Assembly (NCBI GenBank): GCA_903849835.1
Contig: CAINKA010000079.1
Location: forward strand, 1-5,705
Length of the DNA stretch: 5,705 nucleotides
Reading direction: 5' to 3'
DNA from: an uncultured Alphaproteobacteria bacterium
GTDB taxonomy: Bacteria; Pseudomonadota; Alphaproteobacteria; Rickettsiales; UBA1997
The notes below the pieces were generated by a model that was not told where the DNA came from, did not search any database, and saw only the letters and a list, made by a program, of their open reading frames with translations. Shown here one piece after another: positions 5,699-5,705 of this stretch (its first letter is position 1; each line of letters opens with the position of its first letter). A program made the translations under genes and the position numbers.

Positions 5699-5705
5699 TG
5701 TGCCA
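5662..5705. repeat. Palindromic intergenic repeat, copy 4 (cut by window edge)
   Basis: The arm at 5662-5688 is followed by a spacer with GGCAC-T-GTGCC (5694-5704). It matches the reverse complement of the copy at 3949-4022 through both arm and spacer. The second arm is expected just beyond base 5705 but is not visible, so it is uncertain whether this copy is complete. Confidence 0.85.

Noticed and set aside
722..5705. CRISPR array
   Set aside because: The repeated arms are not regularly spaced with unique spacers, they occur as inverted pairs in separate gaps, and no cas gene is present.

Overview
The window looks like a piece of an AT-rich alphaproteobacterial chromosome, most likely a Rickettsiales- or Holosporales-type lineage. 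The reasons are the low-GC third codon positions, the NuoM/NuoN sequence types, an EPSP synthase of the alphaproteobacterial (Agrobacterium CP4-like, class II) kind, a small DUF6356-like protein, the lack of clear Shine-Dalgarno sequences, and palindromic repeats scattered between genes. The taxonomic call is inference; there is no rRNA or marker gene here that settles it.

Layout, left to right. 1-698 (+): the 3' end of a RelA/SpoT-family (Rsh) alarmone synthetase/hydrolase gene; only the C-terminal regulatory part (helical segment, Cys-rich RIS/zinc-finger-like domain, ACT domain) is inside the window. 699-830: intergenic, filled mainly by a 75-bp palindromic repeat, followed by a TATAAT box. 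831-1061 (+): a 76-residue single-span membrane protein resembling DUF6356. 1062-1094: tail-to-tail gap with a short hairpin that also contains the aroA stop codon. 1095-2435 (-): complete aroA. 2439-3908 (-): complete nuoN. 3909-4050: intergenic gap holding a second full palindromic repeat. 4051-5511 (-): complete nuoM. 5512-5705: upstream region of nuoM, with a possible promoter and two tandem, directly repeated units of the same repeat family, the last cut by the window edge.

How it fits together. On the minus strand, nuoM, nuoN and aroA run in one direction and probably form the tail of a respiratory complex I operon, with the shikimate-pathway gene aroA placed 3 nt behind nuoN. NuoM and NuoN are antiporter-like proton-pumping subunits of NADH:quinone oxidoreductase and keep the charged residues expected for proton transfer. 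AroA indicates that the organism makes, or recently made, chorismate. On the plus strand, Rsh would tune (p)ppGpp levels in response to starvation.

No novel multi-gene system is visible. The most notable non-genic feature is one palindromic repeat family, present at three intergenic sites (four copies counting half-units), plus a related short hairpin that supplies the last codons and stop of aroA. Nothing in the window encodes a transposase or a defence, CRISPR or toxin module.
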